From assembly GCA_002309655.1 (NCBI GenBank), contig DBXM01000019.1:66230-130229 (forward strand): DNA of 64,000 nucleotides, given 5' to 3'. The notes beneath the pieces are model-generated. The model was not told the origin of the DNA, made no database searches, and was given only the letters and a program-made list of their open reading frames with translations. Positions 48,918 to 57,829 of this stretch are shown piece after piece (position 1 is the stretch's first letter; each line of letters begins with the position of its first letter). Origin of the DNA: Mageeibacillus sp. UBA1212. Its GTDB lineage: Bacteria; Bacillota; Clostridia; UBA1212. The translations under genes were made by a program, and so were the position numbers.

Positions 48918-51440
48918 TCAGAAAGCCTTCTTCTTGAGAACGATCGCAGCCGCAAGCGCGAGGGCCACGACGACCGCGAAAGCGATGACAGCGTTGCCGG
49001 TTCCCGGGTTGGGCTCTTCCTGAGCCGCGCTCTCTCTGGTGATGTTGAGAGTCCAGAGTTCCGTTTCGTTGCCGTCGTCAAGCTGCGCAACAAGAACAAT
49101 CACATGGGAGCCTTCCTCAACCGGAATCTCACCGTTGAAGCGGTAACCCACAGCGCCTTCTCCGCAGAGCTGGACCGCAGCCGCCATGATAGCGTCGCCG
49201 TCGGCGCCACCGGTCTTGAGAAGATTCTCGTCCCAGATAACTTCGCCGCCGTCAATCTTGTAGCCGTACTGGAGAATGTAAACGTTCGCGGCGTACCAGA
49301 GGTTCGGAGTAATGGAAGTAACGTCATTCGGGATGGTCGCGGTGATCGTCTCGTCATTTCCGAGCTCTGTCGAGCCGGCGGCGCATCCGTCGCGGTTGAT
49401 GTGATCCTTAAGCTGGAAGGGAGCCTGCTGATCCGGAATGATGTCGTTGAGAACGCCGTCGCCGAGGAGGATGAGAAGCACTCTGGTCGTGAGGTCGTTC
49501 TGCTTGACGCCGTTGAGGTAGTAGTCCGCCTTGTCGTTCGTCTCTTCTTCGACTTTCGTCATCGGGAGAACGAGGTAGTGGTCGTGCTGGCCGTCGCCCT
49601 GAGCGACTTCGGCAACTTCAAGGTAGTACTGGCCGGGCTCGAGAGCTTCCGCGAATCTGAGCACCATGCCCTGGTTGTTGTCGAAGCTTGTAAGAGTGCA
49701 TCCTGTGCCTTCAACGTTGACGGGCTGTCCGCAGTTGTTGTCGCCGTGAGGCGTGAATTCAGCGGAAGCAACCGGCGTTCCGGCGAGGGTCGTTTCAATG
49801 TTCGTGTCGAACTTGTAAAGTCTCATACGGACTGTTGCGTCAATCTTCGGGCTGTCGGTAGCGTCGGAGTTGCTGGACCAGTAGTTCACGAATCCGATTC
49901 CGAGCATGGGCTCGCCGGGGTTGACCATAACGCCCGTAATAATGTCGGCGCGGTTGGGAGCGGTCGGGTTGGAGAACCAGTAACGTGCATCCCAGATGAT
50001 GCCGCCTTCGTTCTCGGTCAGCACGGTGGTGGGAGTAGCCTCGACCTTGAGCGTGAACGCTTTAACAACCAGAGTCGCACCGTCCTCGAATTTCGCGACG
50101 ATTTCAACCGCGTAGGTTCCTGCCGCGAGTTCGTTGATTCCGGTCATCTCCATCATGCTTTCATCTTTACCGTAGCCGGAGTTTGCGGCATACTCAGCGC
50201 TGAACTTGAACACGCCCGCAACGTCCGGTCTTTCTCTGTAAATGCCGGAGCAGCTCTTTTCAGCGCCGTCGACCGTGTAAACGATTTCGGAAAGGCTCGT
50301 GTAGGTTCTGTAAGCCCAGCCGATGATGTACATTCTGTCGCCCTTCTGGATCGTGATCTCGTCGAGTTCCTTGAGACCTGCCGGATTGGCGGCTGCGTAG
50401 GTGTTGGCGTTGACGCCGATCGCGTCGATGCTGGTACCCTGCTTAAGCGCGGCCCTGTAGATCAGGTAGATGTCGCGGTCCTTGCCGGTTTCAAATCTGT
50501 TGAGCTTAACTATCTCGCCGTTTTCGAGCTTCGCAACGGCACGGATCTCATGGTCATTTCCCTTGCTGAGTGCGGTAACGTCGACCGTGATCATGAATCT
50601 TTTGCCGTTGGCGTTGGCCTGCGTAACCTCAGGTTCCGTTTCCGCGAAGAAGTCGCCGAAGACCGGGTCTCCGCCGTCGATCATGTATCCGTAGGCCTGA
50701 GTCGGCGATGAGGTGCTGCCGAACCAGCCGTACATCGCAACGGAGGTGATGGATCCGTCGCTGCCGTCGACAAGCTGCTTAAGCGCGATGACCGCGTCGT
50801 TGCCGTTGGCTTTCATTTCACCGTTGACAAAAATCTGGTCGTACGAAAGGCTGTCGCCCTTGTTCTTGTCGAAGTCGCGAATGCGGATAATCTCGGGGCC
50901 CTGGTAGGCCTCGGCAGACTCTCTGTCAGCGAAGATCGCTATCCATGCATAGTCAACCGTAACGTCAGACTGGTTCGAGGGGTCGAGTCTGTGGAATTCT
51001 CCGTTCCAGCTGGTGTTGGTTCCGTCGCCGGGAGAGAGAGTGAGATCCACGATCTGGATGTGCCACTGACCGTCGCCTTCAAGTACGAGATCCTTGACGT
51101 GGGGTTCCGCAACAAGCGTGTAGAAGGACGCCGTGACGCCGGAATTCGAGGTGCGGTACTTCACAGCAGCGTACTTGTTCGCAGCGTCCGTGGACGGGAA
51201 CGGGTTGATGCCCACGTTCGGGTCGGCGTTGTTGGACGTGAATCTCGCGTAGGGCATACCGGTTTCTTCCTCAGTCATGAGCTCGTGCTGAGAGAGCCCG
51301 AGATAGGTGTTGCCGTCCGCAGCGAGCATATCCGCGCTGATGAGCAGTTTCACGCCGTCATCGCCTTCCGCAGCAGCCGATAATACGCCAAGCGTAAATA
51401 TCATTGCCGCTACGAGAACTAACGTAATGAGTTTTTTCAT
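48918..51440 (-). CDS. Large secreted surface protein with NPGTG-type C-terminal anchor
   Basis: 840 residues. The start at 51440 follows GGAGGTTT. Signal peptide (1-24), then several beta domains without a family I recognise: one at about 30-190 carbohydrate-module-like (DGQWHIQIVDL, VDYAWIAIFAD), and later domains with repeated V-Y-T-V-D-G-A and Y-G-Y-K-I-D-G-G patterns. The end is NPGTG, a hydrophobic stretch of about 20 residues, and KKKAF, the layout of a sortase-type or membrane anchor. No sortase gene lies in the window. A 17-bp inverted repeat occurs in its leader. Confidence 0.75.
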   Translation of the reverse strand: MKKLITLVLVAAMIFTLGVLSAAAEGDDGVKLLISADMLAADGNTYLGLSQHELMTEEETGMPYARFTSNNADPNVGINPFPSTDAANKYAAVKYRTSNSGVTASFYTLVAEPHVKDLVLEGDGQWHIQIVDLTLSPGDGTNTSWNGEFHRLDPSNQSDVTVDYAWIAIFADRESAEAYQGPEIIRIRDFDKNKGDSLSYDQIFVNGEMKANGNDAVIALKQLVDGSDGSITSVAMYGWFGSTSSPTQAYGYMIDGGDPVFGDFFAETEPEVTQANANGKRFMITVDVTALSKGNDHEIRAVAKLENGEIVKLNRFETGKDRDIYLIYRAALKQGTSIDAIGVNANTYAAANPAGLKELDEITIQKGDRMYIIGWAYRTYTSLSEIVYTVDGAEKSCSGIYRERPDVAGVFKFSAEYAANSGYGKDESMMEMTGINELAAGTYAVEIVAKFEDGATLVVKAFTLKVEATPTTVLTENEGGIIWDARYWFSNPTAPNRADIITGVMVNPGEPMLGIGFVNYWSSNSDATDSPKIDATVRMRLYKFDTNIETTLAGTPVASAEFTPHGDNNCGQPVNVEGTGCTLTSFDNNQGMVLRFAEALEPGQYYLEVAEVAQGDGQHDHYLVLPMTKVEEETNDKADYYLNGVKQNDLTTRVLLILLGDGVLNDIIPDQQAPFQLKDHINRDGCAAGSTELGNDETITATIPNDVTSITPNLWYAANVYILQYGYKIDGGEVIWDENLLKTGGADGDAIMAAAVQLCGEGAVGYRFNGEIPVEEGSHVIVLVAQLDDGNETELWTLNITRESAAQEEPNPGTGNAVIAFAVVVALALAAAIVLKKKAF

Positions 51441-51460
51441 ATTTAAACCTCCAAATATTT

Positions 51461-51477
51461 CGTGAAGATTGTTCACG
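51461..51477. promoter_or_regulatory. Inverted repeat in the leader of the surface protein gene
   Basis: CGTGAA-GATTG-TTCACG, 20 bases upstream of the start codon. It could be a protein-binding site or a leader hairpin. TATAAT-like boxes lie just above it but no clear -35 was found. Confidence 0.35.
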
Positions 51478-51587
51478 ATTATATTGATGTTTTTATACTA
51501 CCACTTTTCCCTTTTATATTCAAGTGTTTTTTCTCTATTATTGCAATTCGTGAAGGTTCCGGCGGCGTAGAATACATCCTGAAGGCG

Positions 51588-51616
51588 CAAAAAGCGCCGC
51601 CCTGCGCGGGCGGCGC
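51588..51616 (-). terminator. Terminator of the YegP-like gene
   Basis: GCGCCGCCC pairs with GGGCGGCGC; TTTTTGCG follows on the minus strand. Confidence 0.75.
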
Positions 51617-51655
51617 CTTTTGCTTCATTCTGCCTTTAATAAAGCAGCAAGGGGA

Positions 51656-52027
51656 TTATTCACCCTCTACAATCGGAGCGTCGGGAGCGTTCTTCTTGAC
51701 ACTGTTGATGCCGTTGAGGCAGGTGTCTTTGGAAGCGTATCCCTGGGAAGAGAGAATGACCTCGCCGTTTCTTGCCTTGAGGTTGAAGCGATACTTGCCG
51801 GCCTTGTCGGTCTTGATGACGAACTTCGGATGCTTAACTTTCTCGCCGCCCTCTACGGTGGTGTCGTCGATTCCGCCCTCAGCGCATCTCTTAACAGCGG
51901 CAATGCCGTTCTTGCAGGACGCCATGGACTTGTAGGTCTCGCTGGTGCCGATAACCTGGCCGTTGGTCGCGATGAGGTTGAAATGCGGATCGCCCTTCTC
52001 ATTTACTACAATAACAAATTTTCCCAT
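51656..52027 (-). CDS. YegP/DUF1508 tandem-domain protein
   Basis: 123 residues: two copies of the same 50-60-residue unit, the first FVIVVNEKGDPHFNLIATNG-Q and the second FVIKTDKAGKYRFNLKARNG-E (in pieces), each followed by a helix with the conserved C-x-N-G-I. YegP-type proteins are small and cytoplasmic, widespread and without an established role. The start at 52027 follows AAAGGAG. It has its own strong promoter and terminator, so it is probably well expressed. Confidence 0.9.
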   Translation of the reverse strand: MGKFVIVVNEKGDPHFNLIATNGQVIGTSETYKSMASCKNGIAAVKRCAEGGIDDTTVEGGEKVKHPKFVIKTDKAGKYRFNLKARNGEVILSSQGYASKDTCLNGINSVKKNAPDAPIVEGE

Positions 52028-52062
52028 GATGGTACTCCTTTCAAAAAGTTTCATGTGCTTGA

Positions 52063-52091
52063 AGTATAGCACAACGAAATGCCGTTTACAA
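52063..52091 (-). promoter_or_regulatory. Promoter of the YegP-like gene
   Basis: Minus strand TTGTAA, 17 bp, TATACT with TGC before the -10. Confidence 0.65.
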
Positions 52092-52363
52092 TACCGATTT
52101 TTGCTGTTCTTTCGATTTTTTCGCTGTTTTTTCGGAAATGTTGGTCTTTCGAACCGCCGCCGGGCGCGTGCGCGTCTTTATTTTCCGCGTTTTTCCTGCA
52201 TTTCCCGCCTTTTTCCGGTATTTCCGGGAAATATCTGCCCGTTCCGTGCGCCGCGTTCAAACCGTCAAAGGATGATTTCCCGCAAAAATGAGGTTTTAAC
52301 GGGAAATATGCGGTCCCAACGGAAAATATCAGCCGCCACCCGGAAAAATCCGTACTCTAACCT
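52092..52363. other. Intergenic stretch without recognised gene
   Basis: Rich in TTTTC and GGGAAATAT words (GGGAAATATCTGCC, GGGAAATATGCGG), but no promoter, RNA or frame could be supported. Confidence 0.35.
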
Positions 52364-54175
52364 TTACCGCTTCACCGCGAAAAGAATCTCACAAGGCCCG
52401 AGTATCAATTCCCCGTTTTCCGCCTTTTCGCAGACAACAGTTACCTTGTCGTCGTCTGCGCTGCACTTTTCAAACGTCAGGCGCGTAATTTCCGCCCCTT
52501 CGAGAAAATCAGAGACGAGGCGTACCGGTTCCCCGCCGCGGTTCACGGCTGACAAAGCGGTATAGTCCAGGTGCACGGTGGCGCAGATGTCGGCGTTTTC
52601 ACAGTCGCAGTCGACGTTCGCGACAAGCCCCCCGCGGTGCAGGTTCATGTTCTCGAAAAGGATTCCCACCGTGTCGAGATACGCTTTTTTAGGCGTCACC
52701 CTGATCATTCCCTCGTTGACCGGGTGGAAAAAACGCGCGTTCGTGATGGTGTAGGTGCCCGAAGACTTGATCAAAAAGTGCATCATCAGTGCGTCCGCGA
52801 ACATCATGAGCGTGCTGCCGTACTGCCCCCAGGTGAGGTTCCACTCGTCCACGTTGATTTCTGCGGTGTTCCGGACGTCCTTGAGGAAAACGTACTTGGC
52901 GCAGTCGAGCCTCGAATTGACGCCGTTCATGAAGATGCGCGAGACCGCCTCTTTTTGGCTGATATCCTGCTCCTCGGTGTCGGTGGCGGCGCCGCAGTAG
53001 TTGTGGAACGAGAACTCGTCGTAAACGGTTTTCGAGTTTTTGATGAACGCCTCGTCCCATTCGTCGTGGTGAAAGTCAGCGCAGATGCCTCCGATCACCT
53101 TAATGTCCGGGTCGGCCGCCCGCATCGCCTCGACGTACCTGTCGCACATTTCCGCCGCCTTTTTGCCGTCGGTGTACTCGCCCCCGAAGTAGTACGGCTC
53201 GTTCCCGATGTACCAGCGCCTGACATGCCTGCCGCAGGGAAGGCTCTTCACCCGCCGCACAAGGTCCGCCGCCTTTTCGGGCTTGCCTTCGACGATCCCG
53301 ACCGTGAACTCCGGCTCCGCGCCCACATACTTCGCGAGCTTCAGGAACTCCTCCGGGCCGAAATCCGAGCAGTCCTGGCCGTACGTGTCCGGGAACAGGA
53401 ACCACTTCGTGCCGTTGTCGGAAAAGGGCTTTCTGTCGTCGGGAAGGTTCGTGAATTCGTCCCATTCGATGTGGTCCGCGCAGCAGCCACCGGGATACCG
53501 AAGGTGCGAAGGCCGCAGCCGCTTGAGGAGCTTCACCGCGTCCCATCTCAACCCGTTGAAGTTTTTCTGCGGCATGAGCGACACCATGAAAACCGAAACC
53601 GGCATCTTGTCTGAAACGTTCCTGATGCGGAAGCGGGTGTTTTCGTAGGTTTTCGACGGGTTCACAAAGCGGTAAAGCCTGTCGCGGAGCGGCCGTCCGG
53701 TTCTGAAAGGTACAATGCGTCGGAAATGGCTGCCGCCGACCGTTACGGAAATGCATCCGGGCTCCGTTTTCGGGTCGTGAATGTCAAAACCCGCCTCATT
53801 AAGCTCATTGATTTCGCTGCCCGCGCAGACCGTCAGCACGTATCTTTTTCCCGCCTTCAGGAACAGTTCCTGTTCGCAAATAAGCTCGCCGCCCGGTTCG
53901 AGAACGACGTAATTGCTCCTGCAGTTGCTCGCCTCCGGGTTGTCCGTAACGACGCGCCCCTTTACGACCTTCCACCCGCAGGGCATGCCGTCCGCGCCGG
54001 TCGCGTAAAACTTTCTGTTGTTGAGAAGCTGCGCGGAAAGACCGCCGAAGAACGTTTTCCGCGTGATTTCCATGTTCATCCCGAAAAGGCCGTCCGGCAC
54101 CGAACCGACCGGTTTCCCGACCGTAAAATGCGCCGTCACGCCCTTTTCCGCCATATTTTCCGCTTTTTTGCTCAT
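52364..54175 (-). CDS. GH51-type alpha-L-arabinofuranosidase
   Basis: 603 residues, cytoplasmic. The start at 54175 follows GGAGGGG; upstream in-frame residues are low-complexity. An N-terminal part (LFGMNMEITRKTFFGGL) is followed by a carbohydrate-module-like insert, then a TIM barrel with LRYPGGCCADHIEW (about 263), acid/base Glu in WYIGNEPYYFGG (about 356) and nucleophile Glu in INVDEWNLTWG (about 445), and a C-terminal beta domain. It removes terminal arabinose from arabinan or arabinoxylan oligosaccharides. With the GH43-like genes it suggests plant pectin or xylan use. Confidence 0.87.
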   Translation of the reverse strand: MSKKAENMAEKGVTAHFTVGKPVGSVPDGLFGMNMEITRKTFFGGLSAQLLNNRKFYATGADGMPCGWKVVKGRVVTDNPEASNCRSNYVVLEPGGELICEQELFLKAGKRYVLTVCAGSEINELNEAGFDIHDPKTEPGCISVTVGGSHFRRIVPFRTGRPLRDRLYRFVNPSKTYENTRFRIRNVSDKMPVSVFMVSLMPQKNFNGLRWDAVKLLKRLRPSHLRYPGGCCADHIEWDEFTNLPDDRKPFSDNGTKWFLFPDTYGQDCSDFGPEEFLKLAKYVGAEPEFTVGIVEGKPEKAADLVRRVKSLPCGRHVRRWYIGNEPYYFGGEYTDGKKAAEMCDRYVEAMRAADPDIKVIGGICADFHHDEWDEAFIKNSKTVYDEFSFHNYCGAATDTEEQDISQKEAVSRIFMNGVNSRLDCAKYVFLKDVRNTAEINVDEWNLTWGQYGSTLMMFADALMMHFLIKSSGTYTITNARFFHPVNEGMIRVTPKKAYLDTVGILFENMNLHRGGLVANVDCDCENADICATVHLDYTALSAVNRGGEPVRLVSDFLEGAEITRLTFEKCSADDDKVTVVCEKAENGELILGPCEILFAVKR

Positions 54176-54303
54176 ATTTTCCCCTCCGCGGGCAAATTTC
54201 CGGCTATTTCCGGCTATTTCCGTCCTTTTCCGGCTGCTTCCGGTTATTTTCCGGCCCGCCCGGCCTGACAAGTAAAACCCTGTTTTCTTCCGACTTTTTT
54301 GAC

Positions 54304-55269
54304 TTAGATTTGTTCAAGAACGGCCTTGATCCCGCTCAGATCCGTCGCCGCGAACGCCGCGTTTTTCAGCGCCGCACCGTTCTTTCTGCCTTTAAAGTAC
54401 CACGCCACGTGCTTTTTGATCTCGCGAACGGCAGTCTCCTCGCCCTTCTCCCTGACCGACAGCTCCAGCTGGTGAAGCGCGGTCTCGCGGATCAGTTCGC
54501 CGGTCACTTCCGTTTTTTCGCCGGTGATTATTTCCCGGAAAACCCATGGATTTCCCAACGCGCCGCGGCCGACCATAATGCCGTCGCACTCCGTTTCCGC
54601 GAACATCCTCTCCGCGTCCTCCCGCGTCAGCACGTCTCCGCTCGCGATAACCGGCACCGAAACCGCCTTCTTCACGCGCGCGATGACTCCCCTGTCGCAG
54701 GTCCCGGAATAGTACTCCGACCTGAACCTGCCGTGAACCGCGACCGCCGCGCAGCCGTTCGCCTCGCATATCTTCGCAATCTCCGGCGCGGTCTCCTCGC
54801 CCTGCAGGAAGCCTCTTCTCATCTTCACCGTAACGGGAACGCCGGCCGCATCGACTACCGCCCTGACGATCTTCGCGACAAGTTCAGGCTGCGTCATAAG
54901 GTAGCTGCCCTCGAAATTGCCGCACACCTTCGGGACCGGGCAGCCCATATTTATGTCTATGAAATCCGCCCCGTACTGAGTCGCGAAAAGCCGCGCCGCC
55001 TCCGCCATTATTTCCGGCTCGCTCCCGAAAATCTGCACCGAAAACGGACTCTCGGCCCCGCTGTGTTCCGCCAGAACAACGCTTCCGCGGCTCCCGTAGT
55101 GAACGCCCTTCGCGCTGATCATCTCCGAGACGCACATTCCCGCGCCGTACTCCATGCATACGGTTCTGAAAGCGCTGTCGGCAACGCCCGCAAGCGGCGC
55201 CAGAATGATATTCCGCGGCACCGCCACGCCTCCAATATTCAGTTCGTGAATGATATTCCCGCTGCTCAT
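54304..55269 (-). CDS. tRNA-dihydrouridine synthase (DusB-like)
   Basis: 321 residues from ATG 55269; the in-frame TTG at 55275 is less likely. FMN barrel opening ILAPLAGVADSAFR (about 22), catalytic Cys in INMGCPVPKVCGN (about 98), substrate loop VTVKMRRGF and phosphate-binding GIMVGRGALGNPW (about 232). It reduces uridine in tRNA D-loops with NADPH. There is no clear ribosome site, the best being GAGGG 25 bases upstream, so translation may be weak. Confidence 0.92.
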   Translation of the reverse strand: MSSGNIIHELNIGGVAVPRNIILAPLAGVADSAFRTVCMEYGAGMCVSEMISAKGVHYGSRGSVVLAEHSGAESPFSVQIFGSEPEIMAEAARLFATQYGADFIDINMGCPVPKVCGNFEGSYLMTQPELVAKIVRAVVDAAGVPVTVKMRRGFLQGEETAPEIAKICEANGCAAVAVHGRFRSEYYSGTCDRGVIARVKKAVSVPVIASGDVLTREDAERMFAETECDGIMVGRGALGNPWVFREIITGEKTEVTGELIRETALHQLELSVREKGEETAVREIKKHVAWYFKGRKNGAALKNAAFAATDLSGIKAVLEQI

Positions 55270-55325
55270 TTTCAATTGAATTGGTATATATTTCCCTCGG
55301 TTGGAACGTATTTCCCGCCGCTTTT

Positions 55326-57110
55326 TTATTTCCCGAAAACGGAGTATTTTCCGATAAGCTTCTTGATGACCTCTACCGACGCCAGCATCTCTTCAACGAC
55401 GGCGTGCTCGTAAGGTCCGTGCATCGCGTAAACGCCGGTTCCCAGATTCGGGCAAGGAAGTCCCATGAACGACAGTCTCGAGCCGTCCGTTCCGCCCCGC
55501 ACAGGCTGAGTTTTCGCCTCAAGGCCTGTCTCACGCATCGCCGCCAGCGCGTTTTCGACAAGGTGGAACTCGCCCCTGATGACCTGCTCCATGTTCCTGT
55601 ACTGGTCGCGCACAGTCAGAACCGCCGTGCCCTCGCCGTATTTTTGGTTGATTTTCGCCTCGATCACCTTGAGAAGCGCCTTGCGGAGCTCGAACTTCTC
55701 GTCGCTGTGGTCCCTCACGATATACTCCAGCCTCGCCTTCTCGACGTTGCCCTCCATTGAGCACAGGTGGAAAAAGCCCTCGTAGCCGGTCGTGTCGCGC
55801 GGTGTCTCCTTAGGCGGAAGCATCGAATCGATCTCCATCGCCACCAGCGAGGCGTTGATCATCGTATCCTTCGCGGCGCCCGGGTGAACGTTGAAGCCGT
55901 GCACCTCGAAAACCGCCGCGGCCGCGTTAAACGTCTCGTACTCCATCTCGGTAACGTCGCCGCCGTCCACCGTGTAGGCGTATTTGGCCCCGAACCTTTC
56001 GACGTCGAACTTGTCCGCGCCTCTCCCAATCTCCTCGTCCGGCGTGAACGCCACGCAAATCTTCCCGTGGGGCGACCCGCTCTTAATTAGCTCGTCGACC
56101 GCCGTGAGGATTTCCGCCGCGCCGGCCTTGTCGTCGCCGCCCAGAAGCGAAGTTCCGTCCGTGACGATAAGAGTCTTTCCCTTTTTGGATTCGAGATGCG
56201 GGAAGTTTTTCGGAGAAAGAACTCTGCCGCTGTCACCGAGTTTGATATCGCCGCCGTCGTAATTCTCCACGATGCGCGGGTTCACGTTAAAGCCGTTAAA
56301 ATCGGGCGCGGTGTCCATGTGGGAGATAAAACCGAGCGCCGGCGCGTTCTCGAAACCGGGTGTCGCCGGGAAGAAGCCGTACACGTAGCAGAATTCGTCG
56401 CAGACCACGTTCTCCGCGCCTATCCTAATAAGTTCGTCCGCGAGCTTCGTCCCGAGGTCACGCTGGATCTCGCTGGAAGGCGTTCTGTCATTCGAGCCGT
56501 CGCTCTGCGTCGCTATCTTAACATATTCCAAAAAACGTTTTACTGCGTCCATTGTTTTTCCCTTCTTTTCCGTAAATTTAACGATTTCCGGCGTTTCCGT
56601 GCCCCCGCGCAAACCGCCGCTATTTTTCTTTCTTCCCGACTCCTCCAGCTCTCTTTCGTAGAGTTCCGGGTTCTTTTTGTGAAAATCTATGTGCCGCTCC
56701 TCCGCCTCGTAAAAACTCTTGAACGGCTCGACCGCGACGCGCACCTTTTTCCCGGTCTCCGCCTCGATTCCGGCAATTTTCCTCTCCGCAGCCTCGCGCT
56801 CCTCTTCATTCGCGAAGAAGACGGCCGTCGTGTACGACCTGCCCCGGTCGATGAACTGCCCCTCCGCGTCGAACGGGTCGATGTTGTCGAAAAAGACGTC
56901 CAGAAGCTGTCCGTACGAAATTACCGACTCGTCGTAAACCACCTTGATCGACTCCCGGTGGCCGGTTTTCTGCGCCTTCACGTCCTCATAAACCGGGTCT
57001 GCCTCGTCGCCGCCGCTGTAGCCGCTCACCACCGAAATCACCCCGGGCGTTCCGTCGATTGCGCCGCAAATGCACCAGAAGCAGCCTCCCGCAAAATACG
57101 AAGTCCTCAT
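55326..57110 (-). CDS. MsrA-peptidase T fusion protein
   Basis: 594 residues in one uninterrupted frame. Residues 1-160 are peptide methionine (S)-S-oxide reductase MsrA, with catalytic GGCFWC (8-13) and a conserved G-H-R-E-S. A 26-residue Gly/Lys/Glu linker follows, then a complete tripeptidase T from Met187 (position 56552), 408 residues, the normal PepT length. PepT marks: ISHMDTAPDF, DDKAGAAEI, FTPDEEIGRGA, HPGAAKD, RGGTDGSRLSF. There is no stop between the parts, but AAGGG lies before Met187, so free PepT could also be made. The start overlaps the stop of the free-Met-sulfoxide reductase gene (ATGA), so both are one operon. Confidence 0.92.
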   Translation of the reverse strand: MRTSYFAGGCFWCICGAIDGTPGVISVVSGYSGGDEADPVYEDVKAQKTGHRESIKVVYDESVISYGQLLDVFFDNIDPFDAEGQFIDRGRSYTTAVFFANEEEREAAERKIAGIEAETGKKVRVAVEPFKSFYEAEERHIDFHKKNPELYERELEESGRKKNSGGLRGGTETPEIVKFTEKKGKTMDAVKRFLEYVKIATQSDGSNDRTPSSEIQRDLGTKLADELIRIGAENVVCDEFCYVYGFFPATPGFENAPALGFISHMDTAPDFNGFNVNPRIVENYDGGDIKLGDSGRVLSPKNFPHLESKKGKTLIVTDGTSLLGGDDKAGAAEILTAVDELIKSGSPHGKICVAFTPDEEIGRGADKFDVERFGAKYAYTVDGGDVTEMEYETFNAAAAVFEVHGFNVHPGAAKDTMINASLVAMEIDSMLPPKETPRDTTGYEGFFHLCSMEGNVEKARLEYIVRDHSDEKFELRKALLKVIEAKINQKYGEGTAVLTVRDQYRNMEQVIRGEFHLVENALAAMRETGLEAKTQPVRGGTDGSRLSFMGLPCPNLGTGVYAMHGPYEHAVVEEMLASVEVIKKLIGKYSVFGK

Positions 57111-57559
57111 ACCAGAACCTCCTCCAAAGTTTTAACAAGTGCGGTCAGCCCCTCGAGGTCGGCATCCGTAAACCGGCCCTTCTCCTCGCTGTCTATATCA
57201 AGCACCCCGAAAACCGTTCCTTCCCTAAATATAGGGATGACGATCTCCGACCTGCTCCGCGGGTCGCACGCAATGTGCCCCGGAAAAAGATGAACGTCCT
57301 CCACGACAACGGCTGTTTTCCTCTCCATCGCGGTTCCGCAAACGCCCCTGCCGCAAATGATTTCCGTGCACGCCGGCCGCCCCTGGAACGGTCCGAGAAC
57401 GAGCTTCCCGCCGTTTTTCGCAATATAAAAACCTGCCCAGCTGACATTTTCCATCATCTGAAACAAAAGCGCACTGATATTCGCCAGATTCGCGATGTTG
57501 TCGCCCACGCCTTCGGTTAAAGCCTTCGCGCACGCGTTGAGTTCCCTGTAATCCGTCAT
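57107..57559 (-). CDS. Free methionine (R)-sulfoxide reductase (GAF type, fRMsr/MsrC)
   Basis: 150 residues. The start at 57559 follows AAGGAGA. A single GAF domain with the family cysteines: C in GRPACTEI (about 76), C in GRGVCGTA (about 86) and C in HIACDPRSRSEIVIP (about 110). Members reduce free Met-R-sulfoxide with thioredoxin. Next to MsrA, which acts on the S form, and PepT, the operon covers both stereoisomers plus release of methionine from tripeptides. Confidence 0.92.
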   Translation of the reverse strand: MTDYRELNACAKALTEGVGDNIANLANISALLFQMMENVSWAGFYIAKNGGKLVLGPFQGRPACTEIICGRGVCGTAMERKTAVVVEDVHLFPGHIACDPRSRSEIVIPIFREGTVFGVLDIDSEEKGRFTDADLEGLTALVKTLEEVLV

Positions 57560-57606
57560 TGGACTCTCCTTCCGCAGCAGCACAACTGCGCACAACTGTC
57601 AAGTAT

Positions 57607-57635
57607 ATTATACCCTTAAACCTCCGCTTCTTCAA
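57607..57635 (-). promoter_or_regulatory. Promoter of the methionine sulfoxide operon
   Basis: Minus strand TTGAAG, 17 bp, TATAAT. Confidence 0.65.
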
Positions 57636-57767
57636 CGGCACGCGCCCGAAAATACTGCACGGATATTTGCTTTTTTCGAAAACATTCCCGGTTCCCGATC
57701 CGTTTCCCGAAAACGCCCCGCGCGCCGCCGCACTCCGTCTATTCCTCTTGTCCGCTTTTGAAAGATG

Positions 57768-57796
57768 TTGAAAAGTATGGCCGCGCATATTATAAT
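57768..57796 (+). promoter_or_regulatory. Promoter of the CBM9-like surface protein gene
   Basis: TTGAAA, 17 bp, TATAAT; 34 bases before the start codon. Confidence 0.7.
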
Positions 57797-57829
57797 TAAA
57801 CCACAGACATTTTTTTGAGGAGATGTTTT

